From Winogradskyella sp. PG-2 (GTDB taxonomy: Bacteria; Bacteroidota; Bacteroidia; Flavobacteriales; Flavobacteriaceae): a stretch of 64,000 nt of DNA. Position 1 is the stretch's first letter. The number at the start of each line of letters is the position of its first letter. The stretch is from assembly GCF_000828715.1 (NCBI RefSeq), contig NZ_AP014583.1:232501-296500 (forward strand). Direction: 5' to 3'. Position numbers and translations under genes: made by a program. A model generated the notes under the pieces. That model searched no databases. It saw nothing but the letters and a program-made list of their open reading frames with translations, and was not told the DNA's origin. Shown here in pieces: positions 56,020 to 64,000 of this stretch.

Positions 56020-57438
56020 ATGAATCATAAACGAGCTATAAAGTATAATATCTTTAATATCATTTCTCAATCTGCAGAAGAATTGCAAATAGACTGTTAT
56101 GTTATTGGTGGTTTTGTTCGTGATTATTTATTAGATCGTGGAGATGCAAAGGATATTGATATTGTAGCTGTTGGTAGTGGTATAGAACTTGCAAAACAAG
56201 TTTCTAAAAACATACCTAACCAACCCAAAGTCCAAATCTTTAAAACCTACGGAACAGCGATGTTGCGTTATGATGATATTGAAATTGAATTTGTTGGTGC
56301 TCGCAAAGAAAGTTACACAGAAGACAGTAGAAACCCTGTTGTAGAAAATGGAACACTTAAAGATGATCAAAATCGACGTGACTTTACAATTAATGCGCTT
56401 GCCTTAAGTTTAAACAAAGTTAATTTCGGTGAACTTCTAGATCCTTTTAGTGGTATTGAAGATTTAGATACAGGTATTATTCGTACGCCTTTAAATCCAG
56501 ATATCACCTATAGTGATGATCCTTTACGTATGATGCGTGCTATTCGATTTGCGACACAGTTAAACTTTAAAATTGAAGATACTTCTCTTAAAGCCATTGC
56601 TGATAATAAAGATCGAATTAAAATCATAACCAAAGAACGCATTGTTGTTGAACTTCATAAAATTTTAGAAAGTAAAACGCCTTCAATTGGTTTTATTCTG
56701 CTGGAAAAAACTGGCCTCTTAGAATATATACTTCCAGAATTAACAGCTTTAAAAGGCATTGATGAAATTGAAGGTCAGCGTCATAAAGATAATTTCTACC
56801 ACACATTAGAAGTTGTAGACAATATTGCTAAAACTACTGATAACCTCTGGTTACGTTGGGCTGCTTTATTACACGATATAGGTAAAGCGCCAACTAAAAA
56901 GTTTCATAAAAAAATTGGTTGGACTTTTCATGCCCATGAATTTGTTGGATCTAAAATGGTTTACAAACTATTTAAAAGATTAAAAATGCCATTGAATGAC
57001 AAAATGAAATTTGTACAGAAAATGGTATTTATGAGCTCGCGACCAATCGTATTAGCATCTGATGTTACAGATTCTGCAGTAAGACGTTTAGTCTTTGATG
57101 CTGGTGATTATGTTGATGATTTAATGACTTTATGCGAAGCAGATATTACAACAAAAAATCCTAAAAAGTTCAAGAAGTATCATAACAATTTTCAGAAAGT
57201 ACGAGATAAAATTATTGAAGTTGAAGAACGTGATCAGATTCGTAATTTTCAACCACCTGTAACTGGTGAAGAGATTATGAAAACCTTCAATTTAAAACCT
57301 TCTAAGGAAATAGGTATCATTAAAGAAGCGATTAAAGAAGCCATTTTAGAGGGAGAAATACCGAATGAACATGAAGCTGCTTTTAAATTAATGATAGAAA
57401 AAGGAAAAGACCTAGGATTAAAAATAAGTGAAGTATGA
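56020..57438 (+). CDS. tRNA nucleotidyltransferase/poly(A) polymerase with HD domain
   Basis: 472 residues. The class II nucleotidyltransferase head has CYVIGGFVRDYLLDRGDAKDIDIV (GG...D-x-D) near 28-50 and RRDFTINALALSLN near 118; the neck/body follows, and an HD domain with ALLHDIGKAPTKKFH near 287 and a late His/Asp region is fused in the middle, as in bifunctional CCA enzymes. It probably repairs or adds the 3' CCA of tRNA; poly(A) activity cannot be excluded. Overlaps the GNAT gene by four bases. Confidence 0.92.
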   Translation: MNHKRAIKYNIFNIISQSAEELQIDCYVIGGFVRDYLLDRGDAKDIDIVAVGSGIELAKQVSKNIPNQPKVQIFKTYGTAMLRYDDIEIEFVGARKESYTEDSRNPVVENGTLKDDQNRRDFTINALALSLNKVNFGELLDPFSGIEDLDTGIIRTPLNPDITYSDDPLRMMRAIRFATQLNFKIEDTSLKAIADNKDRIKIITKERIVVELHKILESKTPSIGFILLEKTGLLEYILPELTALKGIDEIEGQRHKDNFYHTLEVVDNIAKTTDNLWLRWAALLHDIGKAPTKKFHKKIGWTFHAHEFVGSKMVYKLFKRLKMPLNDKMKFVQKMVFMSSRPIVLASDVTDSAVRRLVFDAGDYVDDLMTLCEADITTKNPKKFKKYHNNFQKVRDKIIEVEERDQIRNFQPPVTGEEIMKTFNLKPSKEIGIIKEAIKEAILEGEIPNEHEAAFKLMIEKGKDLGLKISEV

Positions 57439-57899
57439 TAAAGCTGATTAGAACAAATTCTGAAAACGAAGACTTTATTAATCTTGTAAAAGATTTAGAC
57501 TCTTATTTAAAAATAACTGATGGAGAAGAGCATGATTTTTACAATCAGTTTAATTCCATAAAAACCTTAAAGCATGCAGTAGTTGCTTATTTTAAAAATC
57601 AACCTGTCGGTTGCGGAGCATTTAAGAAATTATCTCAGTCTAGCGTAGAGGTAAAGCGGATGTACACTAAAGAAGATGCAAGAGGAATAGGCGTAGCAAC
57701 AGAAGTTTTAAACGAATTAGAGCATTGGGCTAAGGAGCAAAACTATACGTCTACTGTTTTAGAAACTGGGCTTAGACAAACTGAAGCCGTTCAATTCTAC
57801 AAAAAGAATGCCTATCAAGTTATTCCTAACTACGGACAATATATCGGTGTTAAAAATAGCTTGTGCTTTGAAAAAAAACTGAAAGATGAAAAAAGATAA
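57435..57899 (+). CDS. GNAT family N-acetyltransferase
   Basis: 154 residues, a single acetyl-CoA-dependent GNAT domain. VAYFKNQPVGCGAFKKLSQS forms the middle strands, VEVKRMYTKEDARGIGVATE the CoA pyrophosphate loop (R-x-x-G-I-G-x-A), and YTSTVLETGLRQTEAVQFYK with NAYQVIPNYGQY the C-terminal part. Substrate unknown. Middle gene of an operon, overlapping both neighbours (ATGA with the CCA enzyme, 14 bases with ctaA). Confidence 0.92.
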   Translation: MIKLIRTNSENEDFINLVKDLDSYLKITDGEEHDFYNQFNSIKTLKHAVVAYFKNQPVGCGAFKKLSQSSVEVKRMYTKEDARGIGVATEVLNELEHWAKEQNYTSTVLETGLRQTEAVQFYKKNAYQVIPNYGQYIGVKNSLCFEKKLKDEKR

Positions 57900-58902
57900 T
57901 AAAAAAGTTATTTACTGGCTACTTATAGGTTGCATCTTAATTTTTATTATGGTAATTGTAGGTGGTATTACTAGGTTAACACATTCTGGTTTATCAATTT
58001 CTAATTATAAACTCATCTCTGGTACCATTCCACCAATGAATGAGATTGAATGGAATGAAGCTTTTGACCTCTACAAACAATATCCCGAGTATCAAAAACT
58101 GAATTACAATATGAATTTGGAAGAATTCAAAGATATTTATTTTTGGGAATGGATTCATCGTGTTATTGGTCGCTTTATTGGTTTAGTTTTCATTATTCCT
58201 TTTCTCTATTTTTTAATTCGAAAACAACTCACTAAATCCACTATTAAAAAAGCGGTTATTCTTTTGGTTATGGGAGGGTTTCAAGGTTTTTTAGGTTGGT
58301 ACATGGTTAAAAGTGGCTTGGTAGATAGGCCAGATGTTAGTCATTATAGGCTCGCAGCTCATTTAACAACCGCATTCTTAACTTTTGCATATACATTTTG
58401 GGTCGCTTTAGATTTAATATTTCCAAATAAAAAAGAGGTTAAAAAGAAGTTTAGGAACTTTATAAGAATTGGCTTAGTTGTTTTAATAATTCAGATTATT
58501 TATGGTGCTTTTGTTGCTGGATTAGATGCTGGTTGGATTCATAACCATTGGCCCTTTATGAATGAAGGTAAATTTATTCATGAAACAGTTTACATAGAGC
58601 AAAATCCTACATATCTAAACTTTCTCGAAGGAAAGAGCGGTGTACAGTTTGTTCATAGAACACTAGCATATGTTGTTGTGGCGTTTATACTTGCTATTTG
58701 GTACAAAGCCAAAAGAATGGCATTAGCTTCGCTGCAGACAAAAGGCATTAATATGCTTTTAATAATGGTTGGTGTGCAATTTTTATTAGGTATTTTAACA
58801 CTAATATATGCTGTCCCTGTTTGGCTTGGTGTATTACATCAAGTTGGAGCATTTATTTTACTCAGCGCTATGATTTTTACTCTACATCGATTCAGTAAAT
58901 AA
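57886..58902 (+). CDS. ctaA: Heme A synthase (COX15/CtaA)
   Basis: Oxidises the C8 methyl of heme O to give heme A for aa3-type cytochrome oxidases, in the inner membrane. 338 residues with eight hydrophobic segments. The opening VGGITRLTHSGLSISNYKLI is invariant in the family; heme His are in WEWIHRVIGRFIG, HYRLAAHLTTAF, FVHRTLAYVVV and VLHQVGAFIL. Length is that of the bacteria/mitochondria-type (COX15-like) group. Its presence implies a heme A oxidase elsewhere in the genome. Confidence 0.94.
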   Translation: MKKDNKKVIYWLLIGCILIFIMVIVGGITRLTHSGLSISNYKLISGTIPPMNEIEWNEAFDLYKQYPEYQKLNYNMNLEEFKDIYFWEWIHRVIGRFIGLVFIIPFLYFLIRKQLTKSTIKKAVILLVMGGFQGFLGWYMVKSGLVDRPDVSHYRLAAHLTTAFLTFAYTFWVALDLIFPNKKEVKKKFRNFIRIGLVVLIIQIIYGAFVAGLDAGWIHNHWPFMNEGKFIHETVYIEQNPTYLNFLEGKSGVQFVHRTLAYVVVAFILAIWYKAKRMALASLQTKGINMLLIMVGVQFLLGILTLIYAVPVWLGVLHQVGAFILLSAMIFTLHRFSK

Positions 58903-58915
58903 TCAAAAAATCATT

Positions 58916-58923
58916 TAACTTTG
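58916..58923 (+). promoter_or_regulatory. -7 promoter box, leaderless PRiA4b gene
   Basis: TAACTTTG, four bases before ATG 58928; fits TAnnTTTG and begins just past the ctaA stop. Confidence 0.45.
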
Positions 58924-58927
58924 CAGT

Positions 58928-59443
58928 ATGATATACAGATTTAGAGTTATCCTAGATAACAATACAGAAGATGATGTGTTTCGCGATTTAGAAATCCGAG
59001 AAGGAGACACAATGGAAGATTTACACAATATCATCACACAGTCTTTTGGTTTTGATGGTATGGAAATGGCATCTTTTTATGTTAGTGATGACGAATGGAA
59101 TCAAGGTGAAGAAATTGCCATGATGGATATGAGTGAAGCTGGCAATCAGGTTAGGATGATGAACGAAACCAATATCAATGATGTTGTTCATGAAGCTGCT
59201 ACAAAACTTATTTACGTCTATGATTTTATGAACATGTGGACCTTTTATGTTGAGCTAGGTGAAATCGTTGAAGAAGCTCAAGGTACAGATTATCCAAATC
59301 TTATGTATGTTCATGGTCAAATACCTGACGAAGCACCTGAAAAGGTTTTTGAAGCTGAAGAAGAAGAGAGTTTTAATGAGTTTGAAGACGATTTAGATGT
59401 TGACGATTATTCAGATTTAGACTTTGATGAAAATTGGAATTAA
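58928..59443 (+). CDS. PRiA4b ORF-3-like protein
   Basis: 171 residues, cytoplasmic. IYRFRVILDNNTEDDVFRDL, MEDLHNIITQSFGFDGMEMA and SFYVSDDEWNQGEEIAMMDM are the pattern of the plasmid pRiA4b ORF-3-like family (PF07929), sometimes called IS1096 TnpR-like. The last 35 residues are strongly acidic (EEEESFNEFEDDLDVDDYSD). No transposase or inverted repeats are near, so it should not be read as a mobile-element gene. Function unknown. Its stop interlocks with the stop of the convergent gene (TTAA, 59440-59443). Confidence 0.85.
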   Translation: MIYRFRVILDNNTEDDVFRDLEIREGDTMEDLHNIITQSFGFDGMEMASFYVSDDEWNQGEEIAMMDMSEAGNQVRMMNETNINDVVHEAATKLIYVYDFMNMWTFYVELGEIVEEAQGTDYPNLMYVHGQIPDEAPEKVFEAEEEESFNEFEDDLDVDDYSDLDFDENWN

Positions 59444-60501
59444 AAAGGTTTTGCATTAACTCCTTCATAATTTCGTTTTACAAAATCTAAGGCATTTTTA
59501 ACGACTTGTCCCATCGTTTCACTTTTTCTAAATTTTAAATCTAAAGTATAATTGTAGATTTCTTCTTTAAGTTTGTCTATATGTTTCTTTAAAGAAAGCT
59601 CATCGTCTTCCATACATGTTAATAATGTATTTATTCGGTTTTGATAACTTATCATTCGCTTTGCAACTATAGAGCGTTCTTCAATTTTATACTGATCTAC
59701 TGATTCTTTCTGGATTTTATCTTTAACTAACTCCACCATTTTGTAATTTTCCTTAAAAAATTGAGGTCTATAGATTTTCAAATTTCCTTCAAAAGATTGC
59801 TGGTCAAAATCTATTGCTCTAATTTTAAATACAACATGGTCAAAATCATGCGTTGGTACAATCACATAGTTATAGGATCGCATATCTCCTAAAAGTCGAA
59901 TCATACAACGCTCATTAAACTTCACAAATTCTTTAGCAATCTGAGCTTTCTCAGAAGCATTACAATCGTTAAGCATATTCTTAATGAATTCATCTCCAGG
60001 AATTCCGGCAATATGTTCCTCTATCAAAGTATCTCTACAAACTAAAAAGTTAAGATTATAAGGAGATAACATATGTTCTAATTCTAATCCATAAACCCTA
60101 GAGGCATCTGCCTTTTTTACATAGAAATACGTGTAATTATCGTTAAGAATATTTCTAATTTTTATCCTAAAAGGTTTGGAATTTCCAAAAGTGCAAAAAT
60201 CTATAGCATCTATATTTAAGTATTTTAAAATGCCTTCACTTCCATCAGAAAGTAAGCTAGAATAGACTTGTTTTAAACTTAAATCAATTTCTTCACGTTC
60301 AAATTCATTATAATAAACTCTTACCCAAAGAGTATCTTCCTCGTTCTTATCATATACAATAACGGACCCTTGAAAACGCAATAAATCTTCGTAGAAAATC
60401 GGTAGGTTTAGATTCCTATTATAGTTAGATAGGTACGCATCTAAGGCTTCAGAAATTTTATAAGAAGGTTTTTTTTTAGATATTTTTAAATCCTCTTTCA
60501 T
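59440..60501 (-). CDS. Conserved protein of unknown function, kinase-fold-like motifs
   Basis: 353 residues, no signal peptide or membrane segment. I recognise no named family. The order of motifs resembles an aminoglycoside-phosphotransferase/HipA-type kinase: TYFYVKKADASRVYG with Lys near 129-130 (strand 3 Lys), a Glu in GLELEHMLSP near 142, CRDTLIEEHIAGIPGDEFI as hinge, LLGDMRSYNYVIV near 203-215 (catalytic D-x4-N loop), and KIRAIDFDQQSF near 226-237 (metal Asp). The C-terminal 90 residues are helical (IQKESVDQYKIEERSIVAKR). Identification is inference from spacing only. Single minus-strand gene sharing its stop with the PRiA4b gene. Confidence 0.8.
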   Translation of the reverse strand: MKEDLKISKKKPSYKISEALDAYLSNYNRNLNLPIFYEDLLRFQGSVIVYDKNEEDTLWVRVYYNEFEREEIDLSLKQVYSSLLSDGSEGILKYLNIDAIDFCTFGNSKPFRIKIRNILNDNYTYFYVKKADASRVYGLELEHMLSPYNLNFLVCRDTLIEEHIAGIPGDEFIKNMLNDCNASEKAQIAKEFVKFNERCMIRLLGDMRSYNYVIVPTHDFDHVVFKIRAIDFDQQSFEGNLKIYRPQFFKENYKMVELVKDKIQKESVDQYKIEERSIVAKRMISYQNRINTLLTCMEDDELSLKKHIDKLKEEIYNYTLDLKFRKSETMGQVVKNALDFVKRNYEGVNAKPF

Positions 60502-60678
60502 GTTTTAAATTTAAGTGATTTAAGAGTGTTATTCTCAAAAATTTTAAAGTTTATTTTGTATAAAATTTAAATAATTGTAACAAATAAATGCTTGAATCGT
60601 CTTACCTTCATAACCAATCAATATCTATGCATCATATAAGCTTTGCTTTTTGTTTATAGATATATAAAATCAATCACT

Positions 60679-61596
60679 TTGGAGCCAATCCTTACAATCA
60701 ATAATCTAACGAAGAAGTTCGGCTATCTCACTGCCGTTAAAGATTTAAGTTTTACAATTAACAAAGGCAATGTATATGGCATTTTAGGACCTAATGGTAG
60801 TGGTAAATCCACAACTCTTGGTATTGTTCTAAATGTTGTTAACAAAACCAATGGAGACTTTCATTGGTTTAATGGTAACACCTCAACACACGATGCTTTA
60901 AAACAAGTTGGTGCTATTATAGAACGACCAAACTTTTATCCATATATGACTGCAGAACAGAACTTAAAATTAGTTTGCAGAATAAAAGATGTGGATCATA
61001 GTAAAATTTTAGAAAAACTAGAAGTCGTTGGTTTATTAGATAGAAAAGATCATAAATTCAAAACGTATTCATTAGGTATGAAACAACGTTTAGCTATCGC
61101 TTCCGCTCTACTTAATGATCCTGAAATATTAATTTTAGATGAACCAACAAATGGTTTAGACCCTCAAGGTATTCATCAAATACGTCAAATTATAAAAGAT
61201 ATTGCAGCAAATGGTACAACCATTCTTTTAGCTTCTCACCTATTGGATGAAGTTGAGAAAGTTTGTTCTCATGTTGTAGTATTGCGTAAAGGAGAAAAGC
61301 TATATTCTGGTCGAGTGGATGAAATGATAAGCAGCCATGGCTTTTTTGAATTAAAGGCTGAAAAGCACGAAGAGTTATTAGACATTTTAGAAGGGTATTC
61401 TAATTTTGGAAACATCAAAGTTGAAGATGAATTAATTACCGCATTTTTAAATGAACCTATGTCTGCACCAGATTTCAATAAATTAATGTTCGACAAAGGA
61501 ATTCTGCTTTCGCATTTAGTAAAACGAAAAGAAAGTCTCGAAGAGCAATTCTTACAATTAACCGACAATTTAGAAACCAATCAAAAAACAGCATAA
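60679..61596 (+). CDS. ABC transporter ATP-binding protein
   Basis: About 306 residues. Walker A GPNGSGKST near 37, Q-loop around VGAIIERPNFYPYMTAEQNL, signature YSLGMKQRLAIASALL, Walker B ILILDEPTNGLDP and switch LASHLLDEVE. The C-terminal 80 residues are the usual extra domain of BcrA/CcmA-type exporters. Start is uncertain: TTG at 60679 (MEPILTINNLTKKFG) fits the family N-terminus; an earlier TTG at 60643 would add 12 residues. Pairs with the permease 36 bases downstream. Substrate unknown, perhaps a peptide or lipid-linked molecule. Confidence 0.92.
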   Translation: MEPILTINNLTKKFGYLTAVKDLSFTINKGNVYGILGPNGSGKSTTLGIVLNVVNKTNGDFHWFNGNTSTHDALKQVGAIIERPNFYPYMTAEQNLKLVCRIKDVDHSKILEKLEVVGLLDRKDHKFKTYSLGMKQRLAIASALLNDPEILILDEPTNGLDPQGIHQIRQIIKDIAANGTTILLASHLLDEVEKVCSHVVVLRKGEKLYSGRVDEMISSHGFFELKAEKHEELLDILEGYSNFGNIKVEDELITAFLNEPMSAPDFNKLMFDKGILLSHLVKRKESLEEQFLQLTDNLETNQKTA

Positions 61597-61632
61597 TTCA
61601 ATATTTAAGAATTAAGCACAACCAATCAACAT

Positions 61633-62460
61633 ATGTTAAGTCTTATAAAATTAGAATTACAAAAACTTTGGCTCAATAAAGTGAGTCGCGTTTTAATTTT
61701 TGTATCATTTATTTTACCATTTACAGTTCTAGTATTATCGTCTATTAAGATTAATTTCTTTGGCTTCTTTACTTTAGAATTAGGAGAGCTTGGTATATTT
61801 AACTTTCCAATAATCTGGCATATAACAACCTTCTTTGCCTCTTATTTTAAATTTTTCTTTGCTATTGTAGTTGTAAGTATGATAGGAAATGAATACAGTA
61901 ATAAAACTTTAAAACAGAACCTTATCGATGGTTTAAGTAAAAAGGAATTTATATTGTCGAAATTCTATACTATTGTATTCTTTTCTTTGTGTGCAACTGT
62001 ATTAATTGGGTTGGCAACCTTCTTAATAGGACTATATTATTCAAGTTATACGGAAGCATCCATAATTTTTAGAGAAATTGAATTCTTACTTGCATATTTT
62101 GTAAAGTTAGTTGGCTTCTTTAGTTTATGTTTATTCTTTGGTATGTTATTGAAACGTTCTGCCTTTGCATTAGGTTTTCTAGTGATCATGTATATATTCG
62201 AGTGGCTTGTTTTCTGGGGGGCATATGAAGCTTTTGGTAGTGCGGATACTGCATTTAAAGTTAAAAACTTTATGCCTTTAGAATCGATGTATAAACTTAT
62301 AGATCAACCTATTCAACGAATAGTAATGACCAAGTTTCCTGAAAAAACAGATATCGCATACGATTATGCTGTACATTGGTATGAGATTGCTATTGTTCTA
62401 GGTTGGACAGCACTTTTCATCTTTTTGTCTTATCGATTATTAAAAAAGAGAGATTTATAA
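61633..62460 (+). CDS. ABC-2 type transporter permease
   Basis: 275 residues with six hydrophobic segments (about 18-38, 58-82, 105-135, 145-165, 172-195, 248-268). The start LSLIKLELQKLWLNKVSRVL and the block GNEYSNKTLKQNLIDGLSKK after helix 2 are typical of ABC-2 permeases of the BcrB/GldF-like group. Forms an exporter with the ATPase at 60679-61596. A TATATTTG lies directly after its stop but 98 bases before the next start, so its role is doubtful. Confidence 0.92.
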   Translation: MLSLIKLELQKLWLNKVSRVLIFVSFILPFTVLVLSSIKINFFGFFTLELGELGIFNFPIIWHITTFFASYFKFFFAIVVVSMIGNEYSNKTLKQNLIDGLSKKEFILSKFYTIVFFSLCATVLIGLATFLIGLYYSSYTEASIIFREIEFLLAYFVKLVGFFSLCLFFGMLLKRSAFALGFLVIMYIFEWLVFWGAYEAFGSADTAFKVKNFMPLESMYKLIDQPIQRIVMTKFPEKTDIAYDYAVHWYEIAIVLGWTALFIFLSYRLLKKRDL

Positions 62461-62565
62461 TATATTTGGTAGCTATTGCTATGTAGTTTTCAATACTAAA
62501 ACTAGGACTTTTTAAGTTGTAGTTGTTATATAGTATTGAGTAGTTTACTATACATCAAAGTTACT

Positions 62566-64000
62566 ATGAAAAAGATTGGTCTAATCTTTCTATTACTTGT
62601 TACGTGTTTTGTTTCGTTTGGGCAAAACGAAGCATCGTACTGGTATTTTGGGCAAAATGCTGGCTTGCGCTTTGATGCTCAGGCCGGAACTGTAAATGCG
62701 GTTACTGATGGACAAATTAATACCTTAGAAGGGTGTACCTCTATTTCTGATGCTGATGGCAATTTATTGTTTTACTCGGATGGAAGTACTGTTTGGAATA
62801 GAAATCATCAGATTATGGTAAATGGAACTGGCCTCAAAGGGGATGATTCTAGTACCTCGTCTGGTCTAATTGTACCTAAACCACAAGATTCTGATTTCTA
62901 TTACATATTTACAGTAGATGAACCTCATCATTTTAACACAGCAAATTTCCCAAATGAGACTGCAAATGATGGCGTGAACGATGGTCTAACTTACTCTAGA
63001 ATTAATATTCTAGATGATAACGGTTTGGGAGCAGTTGACGCTGTAGAAAAGAATATCCCTTTAGTTACTTATGACACATCTGATCCTCTTCAAGTTGATA
63101 CAAAATGTTCAGAAAAAATAACAGCTGTTAAAGCAGATGATTGCTCATCATTCTGGCTAATTACTCACTTTGCCGATACTTTTTATGCTTTTAAAATTGA
63201 TGAAAATGGTGTGGATTCAACACCTGTAACATCAGTAGTTATACCTTACATACCAGTTGAAGGATACAGACGTAATGCCTTAGGATACTTAAAAGCTTCT
63301 CCTGATGGTACAAAACTTATATCTGCAAACTTTGGAGAGTCAGCAGCCCTTGGCGAAAACTCAGGTGGTAGTATTAACTTATATGATTTTAATAACGATA
63401 CAGGTGTCGTTTCTAATAGTTTAGAGCTTTATAGTGCTCAAAACAATAACAGTCCTTATGGCGTAGAATTCTCAGCAGAAAATAGAAAAGTCTATGCCAC
63501 TGTTGGTGCTGGTGCAGCTGGTGGTGGTCAAAGCCAAATACTACAATGGAATTTGGAAAGCTCAGACATACCTAATTCAATACAGGTTATACACACATCT
63601 AATACAATAAGTGCAGGAGCATTGCAATTGGGAATAGATCGACGTATATACAGGGCACAAGTGAGTTTTCAAGATTTTAATAATACTGGACGTTATGTAG
63701 GAGTTATAAATAATCCCGAAGCTGATGGTTTAGCTACTAATTATGATGAACAGGGTGTCCTAGTAGACGTAAATGGTTTTGCTCAAAACCTAAGTAAAAT
63801 TGGTTTACCCCCTTTTATACAATCTTTATTTAATTCTCAAACCGATATTATTAGAAATGGGATTAGTACCACAGAATTAAAACTTTGTACAGGAGATACA
63901 TACACACTACAAGCTGAAGAGATTACTGGTGCAGATTATGTATGGTCTTTTGAAGGTACACCATTAACAGAAACATCTGATCAATTATTGATAGATACTC
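62566..64000 (+). CDS. Large secreted surface protein, 5' part (3' end outside window)
   Basis: Open from ATG 62566 to the window edge, 478 codons so far. A signal peptide (MKKIGLIFLLLVTCFVSFGQ) is followed by SYWYFGQNAGLRFDAQAGTV and a region of beta-propeller-like strands (SISDADGNLLFYSDGSTVWN, GYLKASPDGTKLISANFGE, VEFSAENRKVYATVG). Near the edge ELKLCTGDTYTLQAEEITGA opens what looks like an Ig/PKD-like module. Such flavobacterial proteins usually end in a gliding-motility/T9SS C-terminal domain, which cannot be seen here. Predicted cell-surface or extracellular; function unknown. Confidence 0.88.
   Translation, partial: MKKIGLIFLLLVTCFVSFGQNEASYWYFGQNAGLRFDAQAGTVNAVTDGQINTLEGCTSISDADGNLLFYSDGSTVWNRNHQIMVNGTGLKGDDSSTSSGLIVPKPQDSDFYYIFTVDEPHHFNTANFPNETANDGVNDGLTYSRINILDDNGLGAVDAVEKNIPLVTYDTSDPLQVDTKCSEKITAVKADDCSSFWLITHFADTFYAFKIDENGVDSTPVTSVVIPYIPVEGYRRNALGYLKASPDGTKLISANFGESAALGENSGGSINLYDFNNDTGVVSNSLELYSAQNNNSPYGVEFSAENRKVYATVGAGAAGGGQSQILQWNLESSDIPNSIQVIHTSNTISAGALQLGIDRRIYRAQVSFQDFNNTGRYVGVINNPEADGLATNYDEQGVLVDVNGFAQNLSKIGLPPFIQSLFNSQTDIIRNGISTTELKLCTGDTYTLQAEEITGADYVWSFEGTPLTETSDQLLIDT

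Noticed and set aside
58928..59443. Mobile-element gene (IS1096 TnpR-like label)
   Set aside because: The domain name comes from a plasmid/IS context, but no transposase, terminal repeats or target duplications are nearby and the neighbours are housekeeping genes.
62461..62468. Promoter box for the large surface protein
   Set aside because: TATATTTG matches the consensus but lies 98 bases from the start codon with no -33 element.
1..64000. CRISPR array, tRNA/rRNA genes, prophage or defence island
   Set aside because: No regularly spaced repeats, no cloverleaf or rRNA sequence and no phage or defence gene families were recognised on either strand.

Overview
The window is a 64 kb piece of AT-rich chromosome from a member of the Flavobacteriaceae (Bacteroidota). 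The support is: two-gene transketolases, type IX secretion (T9SS) sorting signals, flavobacterial domain families (DUF5606, DUF6503, DUF3810, PorT-like barrels), almost no Shine-Dalgarno sequences, and repeated Bacteroidota-type -7 boxes (TAnnTTTG). A marine genus near Winogradskyella, Psychroserpens or Lacinutrix is a guess from gene content. I see no rRNA, tRNA, CRISPR array, insertion sequence or prophage.

Layout. 0-2.6 kb: end of the thrS-infC-rpmI-rplT translation operon; infC appears to start at a non-canonical AUA codon and rplT has a structured leader. 2.6-9 kb: a membrane nucleotide cyclase coupled to a secreted protein, a lipoprotein, an AI-2E family permease and dnaB. 9-13.2 kb: accA, an EamA transporter, an LptF/LptG permease and a tgt without the usual zinc cysteines. 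13.3-15.8 kb: a transketolase split into two genes with a secreted-protein gene wedged between them. 15.9-24.5 kb: porin-like barrel, pepD, DUF3810 peptidase-like protein, a pair of secreted amidohydrolases, and a frameshifted DUF6503 lipoprotein. 24.6-30.9 kb: a T9SS repeat protein, an rRNA/tRNA methyltransferase, an M48 protease, then two adjacent genes each broken by an in-frame TAA (a low-molecular-weight phosphatase and a di-heme peroxidase). 31-44.7 kb: an almost continuous plus-strand run: Rel/SpoT, Fur-type regulator, purA, an OstA/LptA-like protein, an aminotransferase, a TPR protein, two tandem DUF368 (undecaprenyl-phosphate transporter) genes, aroE and a DUF349 protein. 45-47.3 kb: minus-strand mazG-DUF5606-def-ruvX. 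47.3-47.6 kb: a noncoding interval holding two diverged tandem copies of a hairpin-containing unit. 47.6-55.9 kb: dapD and a strand-alternating cluster of glycosyltransferases with a Kdo/heptose-kinase-like protein and a TupA-like ATP-grasp enzyme, probably for LPS core or cell-surface glycan assembly. 56-64 kb: CCA-adding-type enzyme, acetyltransferase, heme A synthase, a PRiA4b ORF-3-like protein, a kinase-fold-like unknown, an ABC exporter and the start of a large secreted protein cut by the window edge.

Most of the window is housekeeping. The points most worth a second look are the tandem noncoding units before ruvX, the AUA start of infC, the zinc-site loss in Tgt, the cluster of recently broken genes at 23.7-30.9 kb, the secreted gene inside the transketolase pair, several apparently leaderless genes, and the unknown kinase-like protein at 59.4-60.5 kb. 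No single large undescribed system (defence island, biosynthetic cluster, mobile element) is evident.
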